Positions 38,863-39,069 of a stretch of DNA of 39,069 nt are shown here, one piece after another. Below the pieces are notes generated by a model that saw nothing but the letters and a program-made list of their open reading frames with translations, had not been told where the DNA came from and did no database searches. Source of the stretch: a virus; the IMG/VR virus record IMGVR_UViG_3300028837_002970, positions 1 to 39,069 of that record. The stretch is one strand, 5' to 3'. The position numbers and the translations under genes were made by a program. Positions within the stretch are counted from its first letter, which is position 1. Each line of letters starts with the position of its first letter.

Positions 38863-38903
38863 TTTAATTTGTCCTGAGCCGAATTTTATTTTGTCCTGGT
38901 ACA
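38863..38903 (-). repeat. Right terminal inverted repeat
   Basis: Read inward from 38903: TGTACCAGGACAAAATAAAA, four further bases, then GCTCAGGACAAATTAAA, identical to the left block at the same distance (bases 25-41). The motif AGGACAAAWTAAA appears twice here, 22 bases apart. Confidence 0.8.
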
Positions 38904-39003
38904 TCTCCACAGCGTTGGTGACCATCCGCTCAATTTGATTGCAACATATATGCCATTGAATGCTTACATGCTGTCTCATGAGAAGAAATACAGGGATTGG
39001 ATC
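38904..39003. other. Right host flank
   Basis: One hundred bases of presumed host DNA. On the minus strand a frame is open throughout (DPIPVFLLMRQHVSIQWHIC, CNQIERMVTNAVE) and continues into the phage end. I do not recognise the protein. Confidence 0.6.
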
Positions 39004-39069
39004 CTGTCTCTTATACACATCTCCGAGCCCACGAGACGCTACGCTATCTCGTATGCCGTCTTCTGCTTG
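39004..39069 (+). other. Illumina Nextera/P7 adapter (artefact)
   Basis: CTGTCTCTTATACACATCT (39004..39022) is the Tn5 mosaic end, CCGAGCCCACGAGAC (39023..39037) the read-2 adapter, GCTACGCT (39038..39045) an i7 index, and 39046..39069 (ATCTCGTATGCCG...) the P7 flow-cell sequence. It is not biological. A minus-strand frame starting in it (MYKRQ...) is the known signature of this contamination. Confidence 0.98.

Larger units (their letters stand above)
41..38903 (+). mobile_element. Transposable Mu-like prophage, complete between its ends
   Basis: The element is 38,863 bp and begins TGTA and ends TACA. It carries in order: repressor and Ner-like regulators, DDE transposase A and AAA+ ATPase B, GemA, terminase, portal, MuF, HK97-type capsid region, long-tail genes with tape measure, and lysis genes. 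This is the gene order of Mu/B3/D3112-type transposable phages. All genes except the repressor point right. Several head genes are broken (see their entries), so the copy may be defective. The boundaries rest on inverted repeats at identical distance from each end, not on a target duplication. Confidence 0.88.

Noticed and set aside
41-38903. tRNA or rRNA genes
   Set aside because: No cloverleaf with a T-loop consensus or rRNA segment was seen on either strand.
38824-39018. Minus-strand protein starting MYKRQ
   Set aside because: Its start is in the sequencing adapter and its end in the phage terminal repeats.

Overview
The window is one contig holding an almost complete, end-to-end transposable (Mu-like) prophage, 41..38903. 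It was probably assembled from a metagenome. The last 66 bases (39004..39069) are an unremoved Illumina Nextera/P7 adapter with index GCTACGCT, so the contig stops there for technical reasons. Only 40 bases of host DNA remain on the left and about 100 on the right. The host is an uncultured bacterium that I cannot place. Many phage spacers carry short dispersed repeats of kinds that I recall from environmental bacterial genomes.

Both element ends could be located. Reading inward from 41 and from 38903 (opposite strand), each begins TGTA, and each has the same 17-base block starting at base 25. Further in, each end has three copies of a motif with core ACTTKACA, in inverted orientation between the ends. 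This is the usual plan for ends bound by a MuA-type transposase.

Layout: (1) 277..1000, a leftward repressor-like gene truncated at the start of its S24 domain, a divergent operator/promoter, and a Ner/Cro-like gene with a terminator. (2) 1175..5707, early regulators and accessory genes: CII-like, Mor/C-like, winged HTH, GemA and a DUF3102-like protein, with a 47-bp perfect palindrome and a structured terminator RNA. (3) 5679..8867, DDE transposase A and AAA+ target-selection ATPase B, with an HNH homing-type endonuclease between them. (4) 8864..11275, small genes (DUF488, Gp37/Gp68-like DUF5131, a two-helix membrane protein, an NrdD C-terminal-like protein, DUF4258, a zinc ribbon). (5) 11256..16408, small and large terminase, portal and MuF. 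(6) 16409..19523, an AT-rich cargo island with two paralogous HTH genes, a candidate non-coding RNA and an asparagine-synthase-fold protein. (7) 19524..26115, protease/scaffold, capsid, decoration, connector, tail completion and tail tube. (8) 26352..36945, tail chaperone with probable -1 frameshift, tape measure with 33-residue repeats, distal tail protein, hub with a LamG domain, and fibres. (9) 36980..38416, lysis genes (small membrane protein, KTSC, M15 endolysin, holin-like). (10) 38417..38903, a compact candidate RNA, a D12 adenine methylase remnant and the right end.

Two patterns stand out. First, MuF, protease and capsid, plus the tail-completion gene, each keep a recognisable beginning and end but have lost internal sequence or frame, while terminase, portal and the tail genes look intact. 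The element is therefore either a decaying prophage, one keeping only tail functions, or a consensus with assembly errors. Second, the spacers of the late region hold at least seven families of host-type intergenic repeats, and the three commonest (A, B, C) are always in the same orientation relative to transcription.
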